Positions 1-12,200 of a stretch of DNA of 64,000 bases are shown piece after piece. How positions within the stretch are numbered: position 1 is the stretch's first letter; the number at the start of each line of letters is the position of its first letter. Position numbers and translations under genes: made by a program. The stretch is from Paraphaeosphaeria minitans (taxonomy: Eukaryota; Ascomycota; Dothideomycetes; Pleosporales; Didymosphaeriaceae), in the NCBI GenBank assembly GCA_015832175.1, contig WJXW01000009.1, positions 806,001 through 870,000 on the forward strand. Direction: 5' to 3'. The notes below the pieces were generated by a model that was not told where the DNA came from, ran no database searches, and saw only the letters and a list, made by a program, of their open reading frames with translations.

Positions 1-1458
1 CTCGGTCAGGACATGTTCGTTGGCCCCTCGCAACTTCAATACGCTCTCGCTGTACATATGGGCAGCATGCCATTGATGTCTGTGAGTGATGCTGCAGCGC
101 GCATGACGCGGGAGGGAATTTTGAAACTTGGTTTCGTTGCTCTCGAAAAGGGCCAGAATGTCCTTGCCAAGGTGCGGTTGGCGATCCTTCCCATAAGGAC
201 TTCGCCGTGTCCCAGCGGCGTTGAAGAGTGCTCCACCGTGACAAGTAAGCGTACAAGCTAAACCTGAAATATGGGCAGCGTACAGTAGGGACGCGGAACG
301 GGGGAGCCTCAAGCCACGTAGAGGAGGCTGAGGAGAAACCGGTTTCTAGTTTCCCATGGTGTTGGCGAGGCAATCAGCGGGCGAGACACGGGACGACGAT
401 TCAAAGCCACGCCTTGTTGCCTGAACAAGCAAGCTGGTGCAAGGCGCTCGGCTAGAGACACAGAGTTCGAGTGGCGTTGGAGGGGTGGCATGGCTCGCTG
501 AAACGGATTCTCGTGCACGAGAGGCCGCGAGGGGCATGATGTTGGTGGGTTTGGACCAACGTCATTGTTGAATCATGTCTCAGCACAAAAGTTTGCGTGC
601 ATGGTGACGGCGAATTGAGCGAAGTTGTGTCGAGGGGAGGGTCGTCGGCGTAAAGCAGGCGGAACTCGTATCTTGGGCGAAAAGCAGGCGCAACTCGTAT
701 CTTCGGCGAAGAGCAGACGGACCTCGTATCTACTGGCGCTTAGCTAAAGGAGTGCCACGATCTTCAGGCACGACGCAGTTTTGTGGTGGTGGTTGGAGCC
801 CTGATCGCGATGCTGCAGCGCATCAGGATCGAAACGCGCTGGCCAAGTGACGAAAGGAAATGTCACGGAATTGTGGGATTGGCGGGCTTGGCGGGCTTTG
901 CACGGCTTCCTAGGCAAGGCGATCTCAACGGCAGTGACCACAGCCCAATCACACTTTGCAACAGCAGCCCTAGAACACAACCCAGGACCCGCGGTGGACG
1001 ATGGGAGTCTGCTCAAGGGGGGCCGTCTAGCCGGATTCAGCAGCCCGTGGCCTTTTGCTTTCACGTCATGGCCTCGTCTGGAATGCACCTCAGGTCATCC
1101 TTGATAAATAAAGCCCCCAGTGCCAGGAAAGGAACGCTTTGCACCCTCCAGAACACCACTCCACACCGAGCAGCATCCCCCCAGTTGCCATTACACACAA
1201 GTATCCTGAGCCCAAACTCTATCACGAGACCCTTTCCTGATATCACCCTACCACGACGCTTCCGGAACCAACCGCAGCCCTCGCTATCGGCCAGTCAAGT
1301 CTACTCGGCGCTTTCGTGTCCACGGTCAGCCTACAGCTATCGATAACCTTCCCCGCACCGCATCGTTCGGATTTATTGTCTCGAGTTCCCCTGGGCATTC
1401 ATATAGATACCACCTTGGATCTGCTCTCTACCCAAAGGACACAGAGAACAATACCAAC
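1..1458. other. gene-poor left edge
   Basis: No protein here has convincing composition or a recognisable domain. Several short open frames overlap on both strands, as expected by chance in moderately GC-rich DNA. The only clear structure is a three-copy 29-bp repeat listed separately. The last few hundred bases are pyrimidine-rich and probably form the promoter and leader of the small gene starting at 1694. Confidence 0.6.
652..738. repeat. 29-bp tandem repeat, 3 copies
   Basis: Three consecutive 29-bp units start at 652, 681 and 710. Each shares an AGCAG core followed by CTCGTATCT. Units differ by a few substitutions. No gene overlaps. This is a short degenerate minisatellite. Confidence 0.85.
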
Positions 1459-1684
1459 CCATCAACCCATCAACCCATCAACCCATCAACCCATCAACCC
1501 ACCAACCCATCAATCCATTAATCCATCAATCCATCAATCCATCAATCCATCAATCCATCAATCCATCAATCCATCAATCCATCAATCCATCAATCCATCA
1601 ACCCATCAATCCATCAATCCATCAATCCATCAATCCATCAATCCATCAATCCATCAATCCATCAATCCATCAATCCATCAATCC
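1459..1684. repeat. octamer minisatellite (CCATCAAY)n, about 28 units
   Basis: About 226 bases are built from the octamer CCATCAAC or CCATCAAT. C-ending units dominate the 5' end and T-ending units the rest, with one CCATTAAT and one CCACCAAC variant. The array stops about 9 bases before the predicted start codon at 1694, so it is probably transcribed as leader or lies in the core promoter. Because 8 is not a multiple of 3, every frame on the plus strand gives the same 8-residue periodic peptide. The long open frame through it is therefore not evidence of coding. Confidence 0.95.
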
Positions 1685-1693
1685 ACTCGTACA

Positions 1694-2241
1694 ATGTTTC
1701 CAGCAAGTGATGTGAGCACTGTCTCCCGCAAAGAACATTCAATGAGCTGCAGCTAATACACATACAGCACGACGCCATACAGAAGTACATGCTTCTCTCT
1801 TCGCAACAAGAGGTGCTCAACCGACGACTATCGCTTCATGTCCCCTGCGGTGCTCCAATGACCACAGCTTCGCCCGAAATGCAGTCGCTTGCGTCGTCGC
1901 CTCGAACATCCTTCTCGTCAACTTGGTCGCTGGAACCAGAATTCACCTCGAACCCAATTCCCGTTCAACAATCAAGTTCAGGGCATCGCCATGACATCCC
2001 CGATCCTGAAAATGCCCACAAGCTCTTTCAGGTCACCAAGGACATCAAGGCCACGCTGACTGAGCTCCTCAACACCGAGTCTGCACGAAGCGATGGCAGG
2101 TACCGTCAGTGGATCCAAGAGCGCCTCATGGATGCGGAACAACAAATTCGACGCCAAAGACGCCGACGTTCAAGCGGCTCCACGTCCGACCGGGAGTTTG
2201 CGTCGTCCATTGCTGTGCACCTCGACATGACATCACCTTGA
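1694..2241 (+). CDS. small conserved hypothetical protein
   Basis: Model: exon 1 1694-1711, intron 1712-1767 (56 nt, GTGAGC...CAG with CTAAT upstream of the acceptor), exon 2 1768-2241, giving 163 residues. The splice joins a six-residue start to the HDAIQKYM segment in phase. Without it the frame would have to start at the internal Met at 1789. The middle is Ser/Pro-rich. Residues of about 85-145 form a predicted helix ending in a QIRRQRRRR basic stretch that could be a nuclear signal or nucleic-acid contact. No membrane segment or signal peptide is seen. The [19 protein letters not shown] region looks like a conserved helix rather than random translation. I do not recognise a function. An octamer array lies immediately upstream. 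Confidence 0.6.
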
Positions 2242-4537
2242 GCAAAACCTGGACCTAAGCAGATTCCCCTCTTCCCATCACGCAGCCCACTGCTAGACGT
2301 CCGCGTTCGATTGTATTCGGCAGTCTTCCTGTACATCTGCCATGTACAACTTCTAGACTGGCATTCTCACGAACATTCACGAGCATTCACGAGCATTCAT
2401 TATATTGTACTGCGCTTAGATTCATTGGTTCCGAGTTGAGCGACGGGGCGGCGCATGGTGTTCTCCTGATACGAAGTGCTCAAATCAGACCCACCGATTA
2501 CGATACCCAACAGCATGCATCCGATATGAAGGAGGCGCCATGCATGCACTGGGCAACATCTGTGGTTAGCCTTAAAATAACATACGAATCCTCTTTTGTA
2601 TCCCATGTACCTGCGACTTGAGCTCTGTGTCTGCCATGTTGGACCGACTTGTGATTTCCATGCCTACTCCATTCCAAGTCTGAAGAATCCAGCGGTGGTG
2701 GAGACCATGCACCCGCGCTACTCCCACCTTCTGTTAGCGATCACGGTAGACGTGCCCCTCTCCTCACCGCGTCCTTGGTTGCTTATCGGCAACGCTACGT
2801 GCCATCTACTGCCCATGCTAGGCGCAAGGCATCTTCATACCACAGCTAGCCAATCAACGTGCGCAAAGCATTCATCCTGGCCAGTGTCGGCCCTCCATTC
2901 CATCAACCTGAAGTCGCCACCCTTCACTCCCTCGCTCCATTCAGGCTTTTGAGAACCATCTCGAGATTGAATCACGGCCACAACAACACCACGGCTTCCC
3001 TATCACCAGCATCCGCAAAGGTCGTAGCGCGCCCGTCGCGAGTGGAAGCAAGCAAAGAACCCGGTGCGTCCCAACAGAAATCCGCCGCCGCGATCGGTGA
3101 CTCTGGAGCGCCTGCTTGCGGATCGTAGCGCGTTGTGGGGTAGGATCGGCAGTGAGCAACTGCGCTTTCTGGGGCTGGATAGCTATCTATGTAAAGTTGC
3201 CAGAGCGTTGGGCGTGCGGAAAGGTGTGGATGTAGGGTTTCCGAGCTCCCAGCATGGCATGCGCCATGCATGTACGTGCATCAACGTTGGGCTTTCAGGC
3301 ATGGAGATGCATTTTTGCCTATGACACATGCGTTGGGCGTCTGGCATTCGGTAAGGGGGCCGAAGTGGTGTACCTAGTGTTTAGGAGCGGGAGCGTCCGG
3401 GCACGTGAACACGGTTGAAGCAGTGTCGATCGCTGAGCCTTTTGATTGTGCAATTCGCGTACATGCGAGGTCTTTGTCTGAAGCTGACATGTGCTGTATG
3501 ACTCTGTCGAGAGGGAGGATCACACTGTCATAAGAATGTGCACATCGTGACACACTTAGCATTCCGGACAAATGCATGTGGGTTTGACTGAAATTGGAGA
3601 ATGTCCATTGTAATCGTTTGGTGGACAGAGGAGCCACAGACAAGACGGTTCGCTGGAGAAGCAGACTAATCTCAGACAATGCTTCTTAGGTGTCAGATAG
3701 CTCAGCAAGTCTTTAGAGTCCGAACGTAGATAACAATCCCATTTCGTGCTACTCTCAAGCCTACAATGTACCCTTGACTATGGACAAAGCCTTCTGCACA
3801 GATCGGAAGTTTGCGATCGCTTCTACACATTCACTTCTGCACCGAAAATCTTTAGATTTGTCTTGACAATCTCATTCGTCTCATCTTGAAACATCTTTTG
3901 ATATAGCTATGACTAAACAGCGTGCATTTACAGCAGTCGCAAATCGGATTTGTCACTTTGGTGTACCATGCACGAGGAGGTAGGCATCACATTCTAACAT
4001 TGACGCAAACTGCGTGTAGAAGTCGAATTCGCGATTTCCAACATTCGATTCTAGAAGTGCGGAGAATAAATTTAGGGGTGGGGATAGGTCATGCTTTAGA
4101 CATTATAGGAGTAGCCAATGGTAGTTGTGCTCGCAATTAGCGAAGATCAGGCGGATGCTCTGCTAATGTGATTATGGAATCGGGTGCTGTTAGTAAGACA
4201 ATGTTAGGTGTGACAGTGCGGTGAAATGAAAGGTGTGGACTAAGGGTAGATGAGTCAATTCAATAGCATCTGCGGACATGTTCTCATGGATTGTTGAAGA
4301 GCAGAAATCGAGAGATGAAATAAAGTTATAAAGGGATCTCTTTGAGGGAAAGCGTTGCTCGAGAACACAAGGGAGATTCCCAAATCTAGAAGTCTTGTCT
4401 ATACCGATGTCTATTGCAGGTGAACGATATGTGCAGCATATTCAAGGCAGAGCCGCAAAGCGAGAGCAAATCTACACTCCCTCTGGATGCGTATGGTAGG
4501 AAGCCTGGTCAAAATCGAGACAGAATATTGGCCACAC
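2242..4537. other. long intergenic stretch
   Basis: About 2.3 kb without a supportable gene. Open frames are short, overlap on both strands and have no domain-like composition. 3.7-4.4 kb is noticeably more AT-rich than its surroundings and could be the 3' side of a decayed gene or element, but no repeat boundary is visible. Confidence 0.5.
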
Positions 4538-5505
4538 TCATTGCTTTCCCTCATAATCGCTCTTCCAGACGCGTGCAAACGTCTCCTTGTCCACGGCAAA
4601 CTCGATCAAGAAATCCCTCTCCAGATCATGGGTCCTGCGTCCCAGCAAGACCAGACTATGTAAAGGCTTTCCCAAGTCGGCATCGCACAGCTCGCCCAGC
4701 GTACCAGCCACAATCTTCTCGTCATCTGCGCCCACCCTGGCGACCCCCACGGCGAGACTCTCCCTAGAATATACGCACTCCTTTTTCACGTCTTCTTCAA
4801 TCTCGAGCATTTGCTGAGCACACTGGGCCACGGTCATGTAGCGCGGCGGCTCGTAGATCTTGCGGCCGCGGGCCATGTTCTCAAGCGACTGCTCTTTGAC
4901 CTTGATGTCGAGCAGGACGAGGGTGTGCAGGCCAACGGAGACGTTCTCGCGGATGCGGTCGTAGAAGGAGGCTGGCTTCCAGTTATCAAGGAAGAAGACC
5001 ATGGAAACGGTCTGACCAAAGTTGTAGAGCTGGAGCCCCGTGGTGCCGATGGAGGTGAGAATGCTGGCGTTGGGAATGGAACGCGTGGGGATGGAAAGTT
5101 CGCGTGCGCGGAGAACGAGGTCGGTGTGTGTTGTTGCTCTGGGCTGTATGTGAGCGGGGTGGTTCCCGAAGGCTAGCGAGTAAATACGTGCCCGAACGGG
5201 TCGCCCACTACGAGGAATGCGACGTCGACCTTGTCTGCGTCGTTGAGGATGTCGTCGCTGGACGACTCGACCATCTCGCGGTCGGCTACGATGACTTCGC
5301 GGCCATAGAACGCTTCCTACTGCCGTGCAACTTAGGTGAGCCCTCAAACGCTGCATGGATCAAGACTCACCAGCACATCCTTGTCGACGAGCAGAACAGC
5401 CGTGTAGGCTTCGAGGTAGACGCGCGCCGCCTTCTTGACCACCTCCAGGCCTTTGACGGTGATGTCGCGTTCGTCGGCGAGACCGAGGCCCACTAGGTAC
5501 AACAT
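4538..5505 (-). CDS. DPH5: diphthine methyl ester synthase
   Basis: S-adenosylmethionine-dependent methyltransferase of the tetrapyrrole-methylase fold. It methylates the modified histidine of elongation factor 2 in cytosolic diphthamide synthesis. Exons on the minus strand: 5371-5505, 5192-5316, 4538-5138 (286 residues, the usual DPH5 length). The protein starts [14 protein letters not shown] and carries GDPFGATTHTDL at about residues 83-94, then [17 protein letters not shown], all DPH5 hallmarks. Intron 1 (5317-5370) is GT-AG. Intron 2 (5139-5191) must be GC-AG (GCACGT...CCCAG) to keep the GDPFGATT motif. A competing GT donor would insert three residues into it. The gene is divergent from SPT3, with starts 357 bp apart. 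Identification is secure; only the second intron is debatable. Confidence 0.95.
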
Positions 5506-5862
5506 GGCGACGCGAGCTGTCGACTGTGTGTTGTGCAGTGGTACGCGGATGGATGCTCTCTGGCGGGTTGTTGGTTGTTAGTTGGGCGGGGTTGTCGCAA
5601 AATTCAAGCGGGGCTGCCCGTCGCGTAGATACGAGTACTCTGTAGGGCTGAGCTGCACGGGCCAACCGCGCATCACTTCCGCGTCTCTGCTCCATCTCCT
5701 ACCCGACAGCGATCCACGCAACCCCACTGACGCCTCTCCATCATCCTTCCCCCCCTCCTCACCCCATCGCTACATTCCAAAGCTGGCTGATGGTCCCTCC
5801 ACCTAATACATGCACCAACTTGTGTCCCGGTAGCAGCGTCCAGTCAGTAGAAGCCCGTCAAC
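5506..5862. promoter_or_regulatory. DPH5/SPT3 divergent promoter region
   Basis: The 357 bases between the opposed start codons of DPH5 and SPT3 must hold both promoters and leaders. A C/T-rich tract lies at about 5690-5765. No TATA-like box is convincing, so exact elements cannot be assigned. Confidence 0.5.
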
Positions 5863-6896
5863 ATGTCGGACAAGGACAAGATGGCCAAGTACCGGACCGA
5901 GATCCAGCAGATGATGTTCGTCTCTGGAGAGACCGGCGAGCCATCCCCTGAGACCACAACCCTGATAGAGTCCATTGTCCAAGACCAAGTTCAGCACATG
6001 CTCCGAGAATGCACAATCCTCGCCACCCGCCGCGGCTCCAAGTCAATAGGTACGGACGACCTCTTCATGCTCATCCGCCACGACCGCGCCAAAATATCTC
6101 GTCTGCGCCACTTTCTGCAATGGAAGGATGTTCGTCGCTCCGTAAAGGACAGTGACGATAAGGGCGGTGACGCTGGCGCCGACGTCGCAGCGGGAGACGC
6201 AGATCTCGCTGCTGGTGTTGTTGGAGCAGGTCCCGCGGCTCCAGGCGATGCAGGAAAGAAAGCGAAGCGCGCAAAAGTCGACCTGGTCTGGGAGGTACAG
6301 TCCTTCTTTGCTGAGAACCCACCCCTGATGGACGATGTCGAAGACGAAGAAGAGGAAGAGATGAACTACGCCACGCTCCAACGTCTCAAGAACGCCGACG
6401 AGCGCACCAAGCACATGACAAGAGAAGAATACGTCCACTGGTCTGACTGCCGACAAGCCTCCTTCACGTACCGCAAGGGAAAGCGGTTCAAGGAATGGGC
6501 TGGCTTTGGTCTGATCACGGATTCCAAGCCGAGTGACGACATCATTGATATCCTGGGTTTCTTGACCTTTGAGATTGTGCAGACGCTTACCGAAGAAGCG
6601 CTGAGAGTCAAAGAAGCTGAAGATCTGTACAAAAAGACCAGCGGAGGGGGCGCCGAGGCGAGCCGACTGAAGAGGAAGCGAGAGAGAGGTCTGTTTGACC
6701 CACCCGAGGAGGCTAGAGAACCCGTGCAGCCAGGCCATGTGCAAGAAGCCTACCGGAGATTGCAGCGAGGAAACATGAAAGCCAGAGCAATGCTAAACTT
6801 CACAAAGAGCGTGCATCGCGCTTCACTGAAGCTGGTAAGTCTACTCGCGCATGTGAAGAGCTGAGAGTGGCATTCGTTAACGCATAGAAGATCTGA
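5863..6896 (+). CDS. SPT3: SAGA complex subunit Spt3
   Basis: Transcription co-activator subunit that helps SAGA deliver TBP to promoters in the nucleus. Exon 1 is 5863-6834, intron 6835-6887 (53 nt, GTAAGT...ATAG, branch GTTAAC), and a tiny exon 2 at 6888-6896 encodes only Lys-Ile-stop, giving 326 residues. The N-terminal histone-fold region (about 1-95) contains [11 protein letters not shown] and the [15 protein letters not shown] block. An acidic, Ala-rich linker follows. The second Spt3 region near residues 185-245 contains [22 protein letters not shown], then [15 protein letters not shown]. Reading through the intron would add nine spurious residues, so the 9-nt last exon is preferred. 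Length and domain order match fungal Spt3. Confidence 0.96.
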
Positions 6897-7535
6897 AAGG
6901 GCAGCATCCATGCTGGCATCTTAAACCTACTGTGTCTGGTCAAAAGCTGAGTACAATGTCTTACTAGGGAAATATCATGCTCAATATTCTACCGGATACA
7001 GCAAGCTGTGACTGCATTTGGTTTGCGACGAGAATGCGCGTAGCATCACGCCCGCACTGCTCATTGCGGATGCGCAGGCGGGGATGCGAAGTGGGACCCA
7101 TTCATAGCGAGACGAGGGTTCAGACGTCGGGCACGAGGGAGCATGGGCGTTATGGCTGTTTGATACCCACTGGTAGGAAGACATAGTGGCGTTGTTGATA
7201 CAAACATCTTCAAGCATGGCTGGCATTCTTGTATGTACTCGGTGGGCATCAACCTGCACAGTGCTAGAAAACATCACTTTTTCAAAAAGTTCACACTAGC
7301 GACCACCCGTTTCTAACTCAATGCTCCCATTACCCTATGTATGGACATCATGCACGAGTCAGAAGGCGGCCAGGGCAGGTCGAGCGTGCAATGGAGAGAA
7401 GAGCTCTTCTGCAGACCCGGACGTACATGAAAACATGACCGCATATGCCCCATCGAGACTGTGGAAAGGAGATAGACGCCTCCTTTGCCGGTAAGAAAGC
7501 CCACGCCAGAATGTTCATGCCACATATCGTCCCGC
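6897..7535. other. convergent intergenic region, SPT3-RPL19
   Basis: 639 bases between the 3' ends of SPT3 and RPL19. No gene or repeat is seen. It presumably carries both 3' UTRs and polyadenylation sites. Confidence 0.6.
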
Positions 7536-8453
7536 TTACTCCTCGTCGCCGCCAACCAACGCCTGCCTCTTCTGCTGGACGCGCTCCTGCCTCCTCTCGC
7601 GCGCAGCCTTGGTCTTCGCACGCTTGGCGTCCATCTCCTCCTTGAGAGCCCGGTCGCGAGCCTTCTCGGCCTTGGCCTTGTGGATCTAAAAGCCGAGTCA
7701 GTCTACTGAAGTGCAGCTGAACAGGTTATCATGTTACGGGTATGGGTGACGTACGTGTTCAACGAGAGCACGCTTGTGCTTGAAGGTGTTACCCTTGGAG
7801 AGGTGGTACAGCTCGTGGTAGAGGTGCTTGTCGATCTTTCCAGCGGCACGGTACTTGACGAGGAGACGGCGGAGGACACGGAGACGGCGCATCCACAGAA
7901 TCTGGCTAAACCCTCGTTAGCATCCGTCCCGAAAGTCACTTCTCGCGGCAGATTGTCCACCACAACCAGTGCGATTTCATCTAGGCTGCATACCTGGGCA
8001 TACGGGCGTCCTTGGTACCCTTCCTCTTACCGAAACCTCGGTGTCGGCCGATCCGTCGGGCAGCGGTCAGCTCTCGGGCGCGGGCACGGGAGTGCATGGT
8101 GACGGGCTTGCGGATGATGAGGCCATCTTCGACGAGCTTGCGGATGGTCTGGCGGGAGTTGGCGTTGGAGATCTCGCTGACCTCGTTGGGGTCGAGCCAG
8201 ATCTTGCGCTTTCCGCAGCCGACAACGGACGCCGCGAGGCGCTTCTGCGTGCGGAGGTTGACCCTAGAGGCATTGAGCGTCAGTATGTGAGTTTCGGACG
8301 CTGTGATGGGTGGTATAGAAGAAGTTGGGCAAAGAGGGGTCGTCGCCACGCAGGAAGCGCTCTCTGACGAAACGGAGACGCGGAAGGGGTATCGATGGCC
8401 GGACTCGTGCTAATTGCGAGGTAGAATAGTGTTGAGATGTGTGGTTCTTACAT
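7536..8453 (-). CDS. RPL19: 60S ribosomal protein L19 (eL19)
   Basis: Structural protein of the large ribosomal subunit. Exons on the minus strand: 8452-8453, 7994-8263, 7755-7905, 7536-7685 (190 residues). Hallmarks are [59 protein letters not shown] and a long basic C-terminal helix ending VGGDEE. Intron 1 (8264-8451, 188 nt, GTAAGA...CTCTAG) splits the start codon: exon 1 contributes AT and exon 2 supplies G followed by GTC AAC. Introns 2 (7906-7993) and 3 (7686-7754) are GT-AG and keep phase. I recall budding-yeast RPL19 genes also having a 2-nt first coding exon, which would make this an ancient intron position. That comparison is from memory. Expect high, constitutive expression. Confidence 0.96.
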
Positions 8454-9210
8454 TTTGGATGCAGTGGTTTGTCGGCGGTCGTTGGAAGTTGGAGATACGG
8501 CGGAATCTTTCGTGGATCAGGTCGAAATGGAAGCGAGTGTGTGCCGCCAAGGTGGCACTAGTCGCGATAGAGGCTAGTGCATCACCTACCTCACTACGAC
8601 CACGACGATTGCGAGTTCCAGTAATGGACAATATGAATCGAGATTTGTGCAGATTGAGAGTGTTGAGTTCTCACGACAATCAACAAAACTTAAAGCATTT
8701 TTGGACGTGCTGCTGCTCTCCAGCCCTGGCAGTCTTCCGTTCTCTCCGCAGCCGTAAGGACATTGCCAGTTAGCGCGGTTGCATCACTATGCCTCATGAG
8801 CACAGCGACAGCTCCGTTCTTACACGTACGCAGCTCGCCAGCCGGAAGTTTGAGACGGTGCCGCTTACTTTGATTAATGCGCACAATATCACCTTTGAAA
8901 CTGCTCTCAGTTTTGCCTACACGTTACGAGTGCCATTGAAACTCGATCGTGTACTGCGCACTCATCATGACTCATAACGAGAGCCATGTACTCGATGCTG
9001 TCGTAGATTTACTGAAACATAATATACTCAGACTCCCTGGCTATACTGGTCATCTGGACGCAAAAGTCCACGGGTATGTGTTCGTCACATGACTCGTGTC
9101 ACTTTCTCAGTCTCTATGGCACTCACGATGGTTCAGCATGACACCAGTAACTCGCAGAATCACATATCTTATTCCATATACACATCACTAAGAGCATTGT
9201 AGCCGAATGA
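8454..9210. other. intergenic, upstream of RPL19
   Basis: 757 bases containing the RPL19 promoter and 5' UTR on one side and the 3' end of the BRE4-like gene on the other. No additional gene, tRNA or repeat was recognised. Confidence 0.5.
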
Positions 9211-12200
9211 CTACTGCAGCCTCAAGTCTTCCTCATCAAGGACACCATACAACTTCTCAATCTCCTGACCGATGATGGCGAGGTCACGACCCAGTTGTCC
9301 GGTAACAAGAGCTAGGCTAGAGTCAGTGACTGGCATATCCTCATCGGAAACTCGAACATACCATAAGTGTATAGCAACTCGTAGTCCTCATCCTTCGCAA
9401 GTTTTTTGCCAAGACCAGATCTCCTAAACTCAAAGACCCTAGCCAGCAGTCGATCTCTTGTCCGCTCCACGTTAGGCAACGCTGCATTAAGCGGATACTC
9501 GAGCTTCATAGAAGACGCCATGACTATAAGCTTCTGTAAGCAGAGATTCACCCCAGCAGTAATGATCTTACCCGAGAATAAATGACTAATGCGCCAACTC
9601 AGCTCAGTCCACTCCGTCTTCGTGTACTTCAGAATCTCTTTCTCGCCTTCGGTCGCCTGTAGATTCTTGAGAACGATAACATTCATGGCGTGGAAACTAT
9701 CCAGCATGTGGCTTGTTGCTTGGAGTATGACCCTGAAAGTCCTCGCTGGAAACGGCCCCTTTAATTCGAATTCTGAGGATGCTGAGCTTTGTAGCGCCTC
9801 AAGCGTGCTGAGAAATCGACGAAGCTCGATGTCCTCACGAGATGTCATGTACGAAACCCCGGAGTGAGGATCGCTGGTCTGCGATTCATACAGTACGCGG
9901 AGCGGTCCACGTTTCCAGATAAGACCCATTTTAAGCCACAAAAGGGAGGCACCCTTCTTCATCTTCTTTCTTGCAGAGATGGGCCATATGAGTCGCGTGA
10001 CGATGATACCCCAGATGCAACCTGTCATGACTGCTACCACGCGATGCAGAACAATCTCCCAGATCTCTGGCGAGATCCCTCCTTCGTCATCATCATCTTC
10101 TTCGTCCCTCACAGAGAGCGAGTATGCGTACAACGCGGAGAGATTGTACGTGAGCATGATGAATCGTCCCATAGGCCCCTTTCCCTTTCCGACAATGATG
10201 TAGAAGCATTGAAGCGACACAAGCCAACCGAAGAAGCCAAGGGCAAAGGGGTTCTCGTGGGCCATGATCCATGCAATTATGGCATAGGCAGCACCCAGAC
10301 AAGTTCCGAAGAACCGGTGGAAGCCAGTCGTGTTGGATGCACCGATGGTCTATAGAACGATTTTAGAATTTTCCAAAGTAGTTGCGTGGTCACGTACCAT
10401 GGAGCAGACCAGCATGTAACTTAAAAGACCCCACTCTCCTCTCCAATGTCCGTAGAAATCTCGCGTTGCAGGAATGAAGGCCCACATTGCGTACAGCACT
10501 GCACCGATGCCAACCTTAGAAGCGTATCGGATGTCATCTTGCCGGAAGACGCTGAGCCTTAGCCATATCCGGTACGTTAAAGGCTGTTCGTCAATGCCCT
10601 TGTCCGGATCGCCACGCGTGGACTTTCGGTAGATTGGTCTTCTGATCTGCCACTGGACTCCTCGATCATCTAGCAGTCCTGTACATTCTGAAAATTTAGC
10701 ACCTGCGTCAAATACAAGGCTCACGGGGCTCACCAGTGTCTTCATTGAGTTTTGAGCTCCTGAACCAGCTCCATCTTCGCCAAAACTTCAGCCAAGTCCA
10801 ACTTCGTTGGCGAGGATACCGTTTAGCATTATCTTTCAGTTGCTCTAGAACATCTAGGAAGATAACCATGTCCTCGGCGAAATCTTGCAGAGATGATGCG
10901 AAGTAACCACAGCTGGCCGCAACTTCTTCGAAGTCGGCAGCAACCTCTAGTGAGCCTGTCTTTGTCGTTATCTTGTTCTGATACACCGTTGCTAGCGCTT
11001 CATTCCTAGCGTTTAAGAAGAGTGCTGTGGCATCGATCAAACTATGGCGGAAGTGTTCGTTGATGGCCATTTCGTACTCGGGACCTGGCCCAAAGGGGAG
11101 CTCGTCGAGTACATCCCGGAGGGTGTACGCTAGTGATTTCTGTGTTTGTCAGGCATGGTCCTTGAACGAGTGCTTTGGGCAAGGATGTACCAGTGGAGGG
11201 CCAAGGTGGGCTATGAAGACGGTGAACATGTCGGCTGGGGTAAGGTTGCTCTGTATGCCCTCAGGCAATCGAATAGAATTTCCATTTGGCTGGCCGGACT
11301 CATCATCAGAGACATAGGCTAGGCTTTCAGGCAGTTCGTCGATCGAGGCGAGGATACTGGACCTGCGATCTGTATGATTCAAAGAAGGCGATATCACAGG
11401 AGATGACCCGTTCTGCATCAACGGCATTTCTGAACTGGCCGTACTGAGATCAGTCATTGCCGCCCTAGCACCATCATTTGGTGTGTTCGTTTGTGTCAGC
11501 AGGGTGAACTGGGTCTCAGCAGCGCTTCGTAAGCCACCAATGCTTTGCATCAGCTCTTCTAGACACTTGACTAGGCGAGATGCTATTTTGTACTCCTCTT
11601 CGGTACCGAGAGTGTAGTGTTCATACTTGGCTTCTCCAAGGTTCTTGACAAGCGTCTTGTACGTTGACTTGCTCTGGTCAGATGCCCTTAGGAATTCGGG
11701 TGTCTTCAAGTCTGCTTCAGAACCAGATAGAAAACTACGTGTGATGTGTGTAAGCATCTCGCCCATGGCGTCCGTGGCCTTGATGAATGTGTCTCGGAAC
11801 TCGTTGCGTGCTGATGAAGGCCGGATAAGCAGTGCGACCGCAGAGGAGGCAACAGTGCCCATGATGACCATCTTCAGAACCTGCCACACCTTGATGTATG
11901 AGAATGTTGCTGCCTGGACAGCCCCTTCTTTGGTAAGGACCGTGATCAAGGCAAGAGAGGTCAGTGAACAGGCAACGTTGACTAGCGGGTTCCCGAGTTT
12001 CTGTTTCGTCCATCCGACCAGACCTAGGCCTCCACCGCAGAACACAATGAGCACTATGATATGCCCAACGACGAGGAGGTGCTGTCGACCGAAGAAGACG
12101 CTTACGGCCATGCTGGTGAACGAAATGAAGGCAGCGTAGAGGAAGGCGGCAAAGGCGAGTAGGATAGCTTCGATCATGCTCCCAACAGAGCGTGCTGGGT

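Noticed and set aside
783..1346. 187-codon plus-strand frame
   Set aside because: Random-looking composition, overlapped by a minus-strand frame, no family features.
1316..1756. 146-codon frame with Ile-Asn-Pro-Ser-Ile-His-Gln-Ser repeats
   Set aside because: It is the translation of an octamer array; any frame is open, and no conserved sequence lies outside the repeat.
5145..5187. GT-AG version of DPH5 intron 2
   Set aside because: It keeps frame but inserts three residues into the conserved GDPFGATT motif, and the intron would be only 43 nt.
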